DNA from: Parietaria judaica
Lineage: Eukaryota > Streptophyta > Magnoliopsida > Rosales > Urticaceae
NCBI GenBank assembly: GCA_954871525.1
Contig: OX940864.1
Span: forward strand, 24,546,001 to 24,610,000
Length of the DNA: 64,000 nt
Direction: 5' to 3'
The notes below the pieces were generated by a model that made no database searches, had not been told where the DNA came from, and worked only from the letters and a program-made list of their open reading frames with translations. The position numbers and the translations under genes are program-made. The first letter of the stretch is position 1. Each line of letters starts with the position of its first letter. Positions 35,800-46,480 of this stretch are shown one piece after another.

Positions 35800-36149
35800 G
35801 GAAACTTCAAATTGTATGCCCAATAGGTATGTTTGAACGAAATTATTCACGATTTTAATAAATTTTAAAATTATGCCCCAAAAGTGTTTGACTTAAAGAC
35901 CAAAAGTGTCCAAAAAATTTTAGACAGTTTTTTCTGTTTAATTTTCTAAATTAAAACTGTCTAACCGTAAGAACAAAAATGTTTAAATTAAAGACTAAAA
36001 GTGTTTAAAATCGAAAACTGTCTAACTTGAAGAGCAAAAGTGTTTGACTTAAAGACTAAAAGTGTTGTTGGAGCATAATTTTGAAATTTATTAAAACCAA
36101 GAACAATTTCGTTCAAACTTGTGTTTTGGGCATACAAACTGAAGTTTCC
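35800..36149. mobile_element. MITE with ~85-bp inverted repeats inside (TA)n
   Basis: GGAAACTTC at 35800 and GAAGTTTCC ending at 36149 begin long inverted repeats of about 85 bp that share blocks such as TTTGAACGAAATT and TTTAATAAATTT. The centre has repeats of AAAGACTAAAAGTGTTT. The element sits in a TA microsatellite (35773-35799 and 36150-36177), consistent with a TA target as in Tc1/mariner-type elements. Confidence 0.8.
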
Positions 36150-36177
<28 letters not shown>

Positions 36178-36180
<3 letters not shown>

Positions 36181-37452
36181 AGGTAGAAGTTCCACACGAA
36201 GTATCATTTTCTCCTTGGCGTATTCCAAAACTGATTTTTTCGTGACAATGGTACCAAACGTTACAATTTTTCATTCGTATACTCCAAACCCCATATTTAA
36301 ATGACAAATGTCAACATTTGGGTTGTCCATATCATTCATTGACTTGTTCACAAGGAAGTCTCAAATACCCACGTGTCATGCAACAAAAGTACTAAATTTT
36401 AACTGTTAATGCGTAAAAATGGCTTTAACTTAGAATCGGATCCAAGGTTCGGGTCCCGATATTGACCCGCTGAACACGTAGATAATTGAATGTTGAGTCA
36501 ACGCGGGTTGACTAATGATCGTCAAAGCTGGAGGCGAATCCGTCGTCTTGGATAAGTCTCCGGGCTGTCCTTGGCGATCCTCGGCGAACTTCCCTCGTGG
36601 TGGCGAAGTCCGGGCGGGGTCCTTGTCTTGGTGAAGCTCCTCGTCTGAGCAGAGTCCTTGTCTTGGCAATATCCTCGTCTAGGCGAACTCCGGTCTTGAT
36701 GAAGCTTCGTGATTCTCCTTCCTTGGCGAGTCCATATGTTGAATTCGGGGGAATCTGGAGGATTTCCTGGGGATCTTCGTGGTCTCGAATGTCCTCGTCG
36801 TGTGGAATAATTACAAGTTATGCCCTCGTCAAGCTATGACGAGGGTGCTTTTCAGGCTTGTCACCTTGTCGCCTCGTCGGCCTTGTCAGCTCGTCACCTC
36901 GTTGGCCTCGTTGCCTCGTCGGCCTCGTTGCCTCGTCGGATTGTCGCCGCATCGGCTTGTCGCCTCGTCGGCCTTGTCGGCCCGTCGCCTTGTCGGCCTC
37001 CTAAGCTTGTCGCCTCGTCGCCTCTTTGACTCCGGGCCTCGCTAATGTCTTGGTTCGTCGGCCTTGGGTCTTTGACTTTCGTTGGTGGGCTTTGACTTTG
37101 GTGATGGTCTTTGACTTTGGTGATGGGCTTTGACTTTTGCCAAAATAGGCACAATATTTATATGTTGCAAAAAATGCACATAACATTAACTAAAATTGTT
37201 TAAACATGTTAGGAATTAATTAGTGGCAAAAATACTCAGTGTTATTGTTGCAATCCACCAAGCTTCAAGCAGACATTCAAATTTACTTTTTTTTTTTTTT
37301 ATATATATATATATATATATTATCCTAAATGTTTATTTTTCACTTATTTCATTTTTCATTTAGTTAAGCTTAACCATCCCCGAACAATACTTACCCACAT
37401 ATTTAAATAGATATATTAGCAGCATAAATACTCTCAAGTTATTCACTATTAT
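36178..37452. repeat. Unassigned repeat-rich segment with GTCGCCTCGTCGGCC minisatellite
   Basis: 36590-36790 has loose repeats of CTTGTCTTGGCGAAG-type words. 36866-37030 is a minisatellite of GTCGCCTCGTCGGCCTT-like units (roughly ten). 37065-37140 has three copies of GGGCTTTGACTTTGGTGAT. The style is like the minisatellites at 6.9 and 16.4 kb. No domain is seen. Short TA tract at 37301-37321. Confidence 0.6.
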
Positions 37453-38069
37453 TGTTGGGGTCCCGCCAAATTATTCAACAACGGTCACATTTACCCATTT
37501 TTAGTTTTACATTTATCCTATAATCATGATAAATTTGATATAATAATTGTTGTCGTTGTGAGTTTAATCTTGACTTGGCTCAACAACCTCTATTAGGAAT
37601 TCTCCCTACCAAAAATCTCCCGACTAGAGATCACCTCACCAGAGATCTCCCCACCAGGATTGTCCCTCACCAGAAAGCTACCCACCAAGAATGGGCTCGA
37701 GCAGAAATGCTCTCGAGAAGAATATCCCGACCAGCTCTGGTAGGGACACACGCCACAAGTCAAAAGAAGCTATTCGTGGAAGGTGCTAAACTTGAAGAGC
37801 AAGTTTGGAAATTTGATTTGGTTTCCTGATTCTGTTAGGAAACGTGAGTAATTGTAGAGATTCAGTTATAATTATTTTAGGAAATTTAGCTAGGGTTTCG
37901 TTTTTTAGTCCCCTATAAATACTAGAGTTAGTCTCTTTATTTTGTAACTTTTCCTTGTATATTTTCCTTCGAAATTATCAATCAGAGAACATCTTTCTCC
38001 CAAAATTTCTTGCTTTCTTTGTGTTGTTCTTCATTGTTTTTGGCAGATCTATTCCATTGGAAACCAACA
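37453..38069 (+). repeat. 5' LTR of the truncated Copia element
   Basis: 617 bp beginning TGTTGGGGTCCCG and ending GGAAACCAACA. A TATA-like CCCTATAAATACTAG is at about 37910. TTGGTATCAGAACA follows from 38071 as primer site. Confidence 0.75.
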
Positions 38070-38098
38070 ATTGGTATCAGAACAAGGTGCCAAAGAAG

Positions 38099-39154
38099 AT
38101 GTCGTCACCAAGCGATTCCACCGGAGGAGAGTTGACGACGACTGAGATCGTATTAAAGGAAGAAAGCGTGACGCTCCATTACCCGATGCTCATGAAGAGA
38201 AATTACTCGGTGTGGGCGTTGAAGATGCGGGTGAACCTGCCGGTGTAAGGAGTATGAGAGGCTGTTAAAGGCAGCGATGTCGAAGGGCACAAGGAAAGGA
38301 TGAATCTCGCCTCCATCTATCAAGGAGTTTCAGAAGACGTCCTTCTCATGATCGCCGAGAAGGATTCCGCAAAGGAGGCGTGGGCGACGTTAAAAACTAT
38401 GCACATTGGTGCAGATCGCGTCCGAGATGCAAAACTCCAAACCTTGAAAAGTGAACCTGAGGTACTTCAGATGAGGGACGGCGAGTCGATTGACGACTTT
38501 GCCATGAAACTCACGTCCATAGTGACCGGTATCCGCTCTCTTGGAGACACGGTGGAGGAGACTATCGTTGTTAAGAAATTCCTCAGAGCCGTACCACACA
38601 GGTACATGCAGATCGTGACATCGATCGAGCAATTCGGTAATCTCAAGACAATGGCTGTCGAGGAAGTTGTTGGTCGCCTCAAAGCCCACGAGGAGAGACT
38701 TCAGGGTTACGGTGACAGAGAAGAGGAGAAGCACCTTCTTCTCACGCATGAAGAGTGGACAACGAGATAAAAGAAAAGCGGGGGAGCCAAAATTTTCTTC
38801 CAGTTCCTCAGGTCGGAGCAGTGGTAGAGGTCGTGGACAAGGGCGAGGTCGGGACACGCGAGGTCGCGGTAGTGGTGCACCCCGTCAGGAAAGCACGACT
38901 AGGAGAGACAAGAGTAGTGATGTGCTATAATTGTAGAGGTCGTGGACAAGGGCGAGGTCGGGACACGCGAGGTCGCGGTAGTGGTGCACCCCGTCAGGAA
39001 AGCACGACCAGGAGAGACAAGAGTAGTGATGTGCTATAATTGTCAGAAGCTCGGGCACTTTGCTTCAGAGCGTCGCAGTAGGAGCCAATGCGAGGAAGCG
39101 AATCTAATGAGATTCCATGAAGACCAGACGGCGTTGATGTTCGTCAAACAGTAG
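38099..39154 (+). pseudogene. gag of truncated Copia element
   Basis: The ATG at 38099 opens a frame with VTLHYPMLMKRNYSVWALKM, the UBN2-type gag core (ESIDDFAMKLTSIVTGIRSL; FLRAVPHRYMQIVTSIEQFG) and a basic Arg/Gly-rich stretch before a zinc knuckle. Two stops near 38247-38255, a stop at 38768 and a frame-changing 109-bp tandem duplication (38826-39043) break it. The knuckle reads CYNCQKLGHFASERRS, so the last cysteine of C-C-H-C is lost. Confidence 0.88.
38826..39043. repeat. 109-bp tandem duplication in gag
   Basis: 38826-38934 and 38935-39043 are identical except for one base (ACTAGG versus ACCAGG). The unit covers the Arg/Gly-rich linker and the first bases of the zinc knuckle. 109 is not a multiple of three, so it shifts the frame. 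Confidence 0.95.
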
Positions 39155-39224
39155 GTGAGCCTGGAAGGACAGGAAGACGAGGAGACGATCCTCGTAGGCG
39201 AGAGAGAGCAGACCTGTCCATAGA

Positions 39225-39310
39225 GCAGAGAGCAGACCTGCCCGGAACCCAAGCAGAGACCAGAGACCAGAGGCCAGAGACCAGAGACCAGAGAACAGAA
39301 AGCAGACATG
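39225..39310. repeat. AGAGACCAG short tandem repeat
   Basis: About six copies of AGAGACCAG/AGAGGCCAG and related words between the gag and protease regions of the element. Confidence 0.8.
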
Positions 39311-39332
39311 CTCGGAGAAAAAGACCACCGAG

Positions 39333-40540
39333 ATGATGTACTTGATCGAGGACAAGGTTATTGTGAACCTCCTTGTAGACGAAGAGCAGAAAGTCTGTAC
39401 CGATGTATGGTACCAAGACAATGGCGCGAGCAACCACATGACGAGAGACCGAGCCAAGTTTGAAGAGCTCGATGAGAAGATCACGGGGAACGTGAAGTTT
39501 GGCGATGGCTCAACCTTCGAAATCAGAGGCAGAGGGTCCATCATGTTCGTCTGCAAGAACGGGGACCAACGCCTTATGACCGAAGTCTACTACATTCCAA
39601 AGCTGAAGAGTAACGTCATCAGCCTCGGACAGATGACGAAGATCGACAACACAGTGGTGATGTCCGGCGCATATCTAAAGATGTGTAACCAAAGTGGCAA
39701 CCAGCTAATGAAGGTGAAGAGAACGCCGAACAGGTTGTACAAGATTCTCCTGGAGATAGGCCAACCTGTCTGCCTAATGGCGTCCCTAGCAGACCCGGCC
39801 TGGTTGTGGCATGCGAGACTTGGGCACGTAAACTTTTATGCGCTCAAAATGATGGGAGAGAAGGAGATGGCCTTTGGGGTTCCCAAAATTGAACACCCCA
39901 ACCAGCTATGCGAATGTTGCATGATCGCGAAACAGGCTAGAGTGACATTTCCTATCAAGGCCAAGTTTTGAGCAGAACGACCCCTCCAATTGGTGCATGC
40001 GGACATCTGTGGTCCAATCACCCCAGCAACTCTAGCCGGAAGCTAGTACTTCCTACTACTTGTTGACGACTATAGTCGCTGGATGCGGGTCTATAAGCTC
40101 AAAGAGAATAGTGGAGCTTTTAAAGTCTTCAAGAAGCTCAAGAGACTCGTGGAGAATGGGTCAGAACATAAGATGAAGGTCTTGAGAACATACCGAGGTG
40201 GAGAATTCACATCCCAGCAGTTCGGAGAATTCTGCGATGCAGAAGGAGTTGAGCGCCACCTGACCGCACCGTCCATACCCCAGCAGAACAATGTGGTGGA
40301 GAGACGAAACCGGACAGTGAAGGACACAGTAAGGAGATTGCTGAAGAGCATGCAAGTCCCAGCGAGGTTTTGAGAAGAAGCAGTTAGACACGCGATCGAT
40401 TTGCTGAACCGTTTGCCAACAAAGGCGCTAGGAGAGCGCACTCCCTCCCAGACGTGGTTTGGGAAGAAGCTCCACTTGGAGCACTTGAGAGTGGTACGGT
40501 ATACCGCACCTGTGAAGATTGTGGGCCACTATCTCCTAAT
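39333..40540 (+). pseudogene. Protease and integrase part of pol (truncated)
   Basis: Protease motif WYQDNGASNHMT is followed by the pre-integrase finger (WLWHARLGHVNF ... CECCMIAKQ) and the integrase core with LVHADICGP and a VVERRNRT glutamate region. The middle catalytic Asp is replaced: LRTYRGGEF has Tyr where the family has Asp. Stops occur at 39969-39971, about 40045 and 40370. The sequence decays after the EHLRVV segment near 40535. Confidence 0.88.
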
Positions 40541-40564
40541 AACCACGTAAAGCCTTGTTAGGCC

Positions 40565-40730
40565 TCAATATTTTAAAGTTAAGAGTTTAAAATCAAATAG
40601 CTGCTCATCTATACATAGGGATAATTATATATATATATATATACATGTATAATATTGATGCAAAGTTCAATATTTTAAAGTTAAGAGTCTATAATTATTT
40701 AAGAGAATTACCGAGTGCATTATATATGTA
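40565..40730. repeat. Repeat block flanking the LINE (left)
   Basis: Contains two copies of CAATATTTTAAAGTTAAGAGT; the second is followed by TATTTAAGAGAATT. A similar block lies right of the LINE at 42396-42475. Confidence 0.6.
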
Positions 40731-40799
40731 TATATATATTATATCAAAAGCCAGAATTGATCATATGTTTTTATTTTTTTGAAAATTGGATAAATGTCA

Positions 40800-42412
40800 T
40801 TAAGCTAAAATGAGGGATAAATCCCTTTGTAAGACGTGTACAAGCCACCCCGGGCACTCCCTCGACCACATGTCGGGGATAGAATCCGCAAGGCGGGTTT
40901 TAGCTATCATATTGGCGACTTCGTTGCACCCCCTCGGGATCCAACGACATCCAACACTAAGAGCTTCTTCCGCCAACAACGTCCTGATCTCCGCGATTAT
41001 CGGGCCTTGGAGGCTACTCCGCTTACTTCCCTTGACGAGATGAAAAGATTTAAGACAATCGGTTTCCACCCCGGCTACCCTCCACCCTTGGTCCCGAGAA
41101 AACTTAAGGCCATGGAGGATAGCTTGACATTCCGCCGTCACCGAAGAGTCGACATTCAAAGAGAGCCGCGCCGTGAAGCCAACAAGTTCCCTCCGATGGT
41201 TTCTCACAATCCCGCCGAACGCCGCTCTCCCTGAGGTCTTCTCCCATGCCGCATCCACGGAAAGGGTGAGGTCCCCAAACTCCGGAGCCACCCACGCCGT
41301 TTGCCTAATCGGTTTGCCCCCCGATACATCCTCCGAGATATGATTACTCTCTTTGAAGCTAGCAAACCAACATGCCACTTTCTCAACCCATTCCGACGGC
41401 TTATGGTCTTCATGATCAAAGAGGCTTGAGTTGCAGTTGGACCACGCCGCCCACAAGAGACCACAAAAGAGCTCAAGGTCCGTCGGTGCGAGTGTGTCGA
41501 GCGCACGCAAACAGATCTCCTTTAGGGGAGACGGTCCCGTCTTCTCCACCCACCTATGCAAGGACGAGGAAGCCCATATCGCCCGGGCACTTTCACATCC
41601 CCATACCGTGTGGAGTGCATCCTTCGGCAAGGCACCACAAAGCTTGCAAAAAGGGAGACAAGGAACCCCTCTCCCTCTAAGCGCCCCAAAGGTCGGGAGA
41701 GAGTCAAACCAAGCACACCACACAAGGTGTTTGACTTTGGGGGGAATATGGAGCCCCCACAAAGTCTTCCACCACTTCGGAACCCGGCTACACGACCCCG
41801 ATGGACCGCCCACTTTGGCTGCCCTCGCAAGGCGATACCCCGAACGCACCGAGTAATTCCATCCTCCTCAAACTGCCGAACCCACCGATCAACAAGGTGT
41901 GAGGAGCCGAGGGAGATTTTGAGGACGGCTTGCGCATCAAAGGGGATCAAAAGCTCCGAAACAAGATCATGATTCCACTCCCCGTTGGAAAAGAGGTCGG
42001 TGACACGCCACGGAAACCCGTCATCGGGTTCTTTCGTGAGAACGGATAAGCAACCGACTCTAGGGACCCAAGGTTGATTGAACACCCGGATGTTTCCATC
42101 CCCAATTTACCACCTAAGCCCTTTCCGAACCAAATCTCGACCCCAACAAAGACTTTTACAAAGGAAAGAGGAGGAAGCCTTGCATTCAAAGTCGAGCACT
42201 GAGGAATCCGGGAAATACTTCGCTTTGAGCACGCGAGCCATCAAGCACTCCGGGTGTTGGATAATCCTCAAAGAAAGCCTTCCCACGATAGCCCAGTTAA
42301 AGTCGCCGAGGTCCTTAAAGCCAAGCTCCCCTTCCGCTTTGGGTCTAGCTCTCCCAACGTCTCCATGAATCTTTTTCATATATATTCCCACGTCTAATGA
42401 TGCGAAGTTCAC
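40800..42412 (-). pseudogene. LINE (non-LTR retrotransposon) ORF2 C-terminal fragment
   Basis: The minus strand encodes the distal part of a plant L1-type ORF2. From 42412 there is the post-RT segment GFKDLGDFNWAIVGRL and LMARVLKAKYFPDSS. Then comes a zinc-binding RT-associated domain (WKTLWGLHIPPKVKHLVWCA ... CKLCGALPKDALHTVWGC, ~41780-41590). A plant RNase H-like domain (~41250-40850) follows, with LSVDAAW, AECQAILHGL and VETDCLKS supplying the acidic residues. There are frame changes near 42085 and 41850. The endonuclease and RT core are missing, as expected for 5' truncation. After the stop, CAAAAAAATAAAAAC-like sequence may be the tail remnant. Confidence 0.88.
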
Positions 42413-42474
42413 TATTCTAAAGCTAAGAGTCCAAAAATATTTAAGAGATTGCTAAAGTTGATTATATATATCTT

Positions 42475-42506
<32 letters not shown>

Positions 42507-42530
42507 TTAAGAGATTTCTAAAGTTGATTA
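42396..42530. repeat. Repeat block flanking the LINE (right) with (TA)n
   Basis: GATGCGAAGTTCACTATTCTAAAGCTAAGAGT and ATATTTAAGAGATTGC resemble 40656-40730. A TA tract (42471-42501) and a further AAAATATTTAAGAGATTTC copy follow. Confidence 0.6.
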
Positions 42531-45500
42531 TACATAGTACATACACACACATTATTTATATATATATGTATATATATAACCCCACTAGCTACTTGTTTTA
42601 GAATGAGATGTGTCTTATGTCCCACATGTCCATAATGCAATTTATTGTTTTTTCACGTACCATTTATATAGCTTGTATCCTTGGATTCCTTTCAGTCTTT
42701 TCAATAATAAAATTAATAATTGGTTTTTGTGATTTCCTCAATTATATATAATATACATATCTTTTTTTCCCCTTAAAAATTTGATTATTCTGCTCTTGCA
42801 AGTGTTCAAGTTCTTTCAGTAAATCTAAACAGTGAATTCAGATACACAAACTACATCAGTATTATTATAAATAGTGAATTCAGGCGATTAATATTGGTCT
42901 TATTTATTCATTAATTCAGTATTATAAGAGGTACTTGTACACATTATCTTATAAATACTATCATATTATTTAAATTTACCTCTTACAAAATCATGTACGA
43001 AAAAAATATAGTTTAAATCAAAGTTGATCACATTGGGAGTATCATCCTGAAATCATGTTTTTTTTTTATAAAAATATTACATGAATTAAAATTATTTGTA
43101 CTTCATTAATATCTTACTCTTAATTATGTACTTTTTCTAAGACAAATAAGATTCTCTTCTTGTGCCTGCAATTATTTCGCTTATCCATACTTTTTGGTAG
43201 GGTGAAATAAAACTGTAATCGAATATTAAATTGAAAATCAAATATATAAAAATCATATATATTGGATATTGAATTTAAACGCTTAAATCCGAATGCATCG
43301 AATAAAAACAAAATTTGTAACCGCTTTATTCAGTAATTTTACTTCTTCTTAAAAGCTCTAATTAATCGGAAAAGATTGCATCTATCGCGAAGTTCAAAAC
43401 TCTCCGGAAAGAGAGAAAAAAAAACCTAGACTTATCGTTCAGAGATTGCATCTATCGCGAAGTTCAAAACTCTCCGGATTATGTTTTTTATTTTTTTTTA
43501 TTTTTTTTTAGATAGGAAAATTAGGGCTTGCGAATCTGGATGTAGAGTTTTTAATAAATTTCAAAATTATATCAAGATTCAACCCGAAACTATCTTTTAA
43601 TTTTTCTTCTGAATTAAAATTCCATGGTTTCTAGTTGCGCGAGTTTTCTGCAACTAGAAATATATTTATTATGTGATGGTCATGATTGATTGTCTGATAA
43701 AAAATACGCCACTTGTTAATAAGATGAAATCAATCTTAAATATTGTGGATACGTTTATAGAGAAATGTATAATGAGTAGTTACAATACTCTTGTCTTAAG
43801 GTGTGTCACGGCATGAAAATAAAACATAAGAATTTATTAAGTGTCGCATCACATATAGCGAGAGGTTCTTAAAGTTAAATGATATCTCGAAAAAGAAATA
43901 GGACCATGCTTTTGCTTTTACCTGAGAAGAGCCTTATTTAGGACAAGATTAATCTTACGGTATTCATGAACATACCGCCATAATTTTTAGCCTTGAAATT
44001 CGGGACAAGTGCTCCTTCGTCAATCTAATGGTCACACGCGTAAATTGGTACAAGTGCTCCTTCATCAATCTAATGGTCACACGCGCAAATTGGTACATAT
44101 ACACATGATGATGATCACCTATGAACATATTAGTAATAGTTTAGAAAAACTTAAAATGAAGCATAATTGAATCTGTGATGTTTATTATATTTTCCATTGT
44201 TAGAAAATAATTATATCCCATTGAGCTTTTAAGGTCACTCAAAATATTTTTTATTCATATGTAAGAGACCTATGATATAACTTCGTGATGATTGGATGGC
44301 GGTAGAGGATTTGCAAGGATTGGTATTAAATAGGACACCAACAGACTAGACGTGTTTTCCGTAATAATAATAAAAAAAAGGATAAGACTAATTAGTTTTT
44401 CATTTATTTCTTCTACATTGATATTCAGTTTTACTTCGTTATATTACGATGGTTCAGAAATTTCATGAGTTTAGAGATTCAAATATTTTTGCTTTTCAAA
44501 AGATCAACTCATCATAAGAAATTATTTTTACTTTCAACATGTTTTTTATTTTATTTTTATTGTAAAAATAGTGAATAACTTAGGATATATAATAGATGGT
44601 AGTAATTGTGACGACTAGATTTAGAGCGGTGCCCTTGCAAGGAAGGTATAAGTATGTGGAGAAATATCATACAGCTATTTATTACAGTCTACAGATATGA
44701 TAACATCAAAGGGTACTCCTGCAAGCCTCCAACTTGAATGAGGGACATCTATACGATTGATGGATGACATATAAACCTACAATTTTATTTGACATTCAAG
44801 TATCGTAAACCTTGTATCGCGCAATTAATTTGAATTTCATCTGTACTGATACTAAAACAATTTTTATATATATATATATACATACAGTTTTAGCGGCTCA
44901 AAAGTCAAAACCGGAGGCTGCAGTGAAATTTCCTGTAGTATATGCATATATTCACAAATACTTACGATCAGAAATCTATACTACCCCGAAGACATTTCTC
45001 CTCGGAAAGAAAATACTTAAATAAGATAAGCTGTAATATTTAAGTAGAATAAATCTAAACTCTAATACTTAAGTAGGGCAATTGACCAAATAAAACTATA
45101 GTCCAAAAAAGCTAACTAAAAATTGCTTTCGGGACGGGCTGCTGGGGCATTTTGGCGGCGTCATCAGCGGCTCTTTTCCCTTCTTGTTGTCTCCGGAGGC
45201 CGAGAGTAAGGGTGAGGCCTTAGGCTGGAAAAAAAAGTGTAAATTACCAAAATAATAATAATAATAATAGAGCTGCAAAAAATAAAAAATAAAAAAATTA
45301 AGTGTATATACACATTTATTTATAAAATATAATGAGTATTTTTTTTGTCTATATTTGACCATACATATTGTATCTTTATTCTTATTCGACCATTCACTTT
45401 CTCCAAAAAGTCACGTTTCCATTTACTAACAGTAACAGCGTGACTGCATGACATTTCTGCAAATCTTGAAACTTGAATTTGATCGATATACTAATCTATA

Positions 45501-45663
45501 ACATATACTTCCTTACATGTAAAATCACAATCCTTACTCGATAATATATTTCAAGAAAGGCGATCTCCATGAGGAAGACGAGAGAGAAGCGAGGAAAGAG
45601 AAAATGATACTCTTTTATTGATAAAAAAGAAAACATTACAAACAATAGCTTGACTATTTAAAT
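42531..45663. other. AT-rich intergenic region with two short tandem duplications
   Basis: No gene is supported. A 35-bp word starting GATTGCATCTATCGCGAAGT recurs at 43374 and about 43445. A 46-bp unit is duplicated at 44004-44049/44050-44095. A minus-strand frame at 45362-45096 ends in a Pro/Lys-rich segment that I do not recognise. Confidence 0.55.
44004..44095. repeat. 46-bp tandem duplication
   Basis: ACAAGTGCTCCTTCGTCAAT... to ...AAATTGGT is repeated with two or three substitutions. Confidence 0.9.
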
Positions 45664-46364
45664 TGTAGGGACTTTTACCGCCCAGACAACAAGCCCAAGG
45701 CTTCAAGCCCACGCACAACTTGACCCAAGTGACAGACTCGTGTCCAAATGACACCAAAGAGAACGCACGACACGAACTCAAACCACACTACGAGGTAATA
45801 CGACACGTAGTTCAATTCGAAAACGACAAGGAAAAGAACTTCACTTTATTGATTAGGGTTTCTCGAATTTTCTCTTACAACCGCAAACTCTTTCTCTCTC
45901 TACCTCTCGACCCTTTCTCCTTCACTCTAACCTCGCTAACCCTAGCTCAGGCGATGCAGCCTCCGCCTACTGCCGATGACGCTACGGTGGCTCGCCGGAC
46001 CCGCGCCGCTTCCAGCCAAGCCCTTATGTGGAAGTACACCTCTCAGAGAAGGCGTCTGATGGTTGAAACTGAGGAGAGAAGAACCCCGAAGACCGAGATG
46101 GAAAGATAGGTGATGGAGATCGCCTTTGTAGAGCACAGAACTTCCCAGGCTTCCTCGTTAGCCTCGGCTTCTCCCGTTGACTCTTCTTTAGCCTCTTTAT
46201 ACGTACTCTAAATCTATTAGATAGGCACGTAATTAGGCTCGGTAGTTAGTTAGAATCTTTCCCTGATCATAACCCTTCAATTTCTGTTCTTTCAGGATCG
46301 GGATTGATCTTCGACTCAATCCTCAGCTGGCTCGGGAAGTCAACGGGAAGCTCAGTGGTAAACA
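45664..46364 (-). repeat. 3' LTR of minus-strand Copia element
   Basis: 701 bp. Closely matches the right LTR except for a deletion after GGCTTCTCCCG (near 46170-46205). Preceded on the plus strand by TAAAT. Confidence 0.92.
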
Positions 46365-46480
46365 ATCTCCACCTTGAGCCTTCTGTTCTTCCTGAGCCCT
46401 TCCTTCCCTTCTTATTTTGTATTGCCTTCATTGGGATTGGTCTGACCAACTCCAAGTCGAGTAAGGCTTTCTTCAAACTT

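Larger units (their letters stand above)
37453..40540 (+). mobile_element. 3'-truncated Ty1/Copia element
   Basis: A 5' LTR (37453-38069) is followed by a primer site, gag, protease and integrase, and similarity ends near 40540 without reverse transcriptase, RNase H or a 3' LTR. The gag start and integrase are close to the element at 60.9 kb, so both belong to one family. Stops, frame changes and an internal 109-bp duplication show it is dead. Confidence 0.88.

Noticed and set aside
36779..37154. Arg/Leu- and Asp-rich open frames
   Set aside because: Repeat translations of the CGCCTCGTCGGCC minisatellite; frames on both strands are equally open.
40810..41972. Long plus-strand frames opposite the LINE
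   Set aside because: The minus strand has clear zinc-binding and RNase H-like motifs; the plus-strand frames are shadows in GC-rich sequence.
45096..45362. Possible small cell-cycle inhibitor-like C-terminus (Pro/Lys-rich)
   Set aside because: The resemblance rests on a few residues, the upstream part is AT-rich noise, and no defining motif is present.
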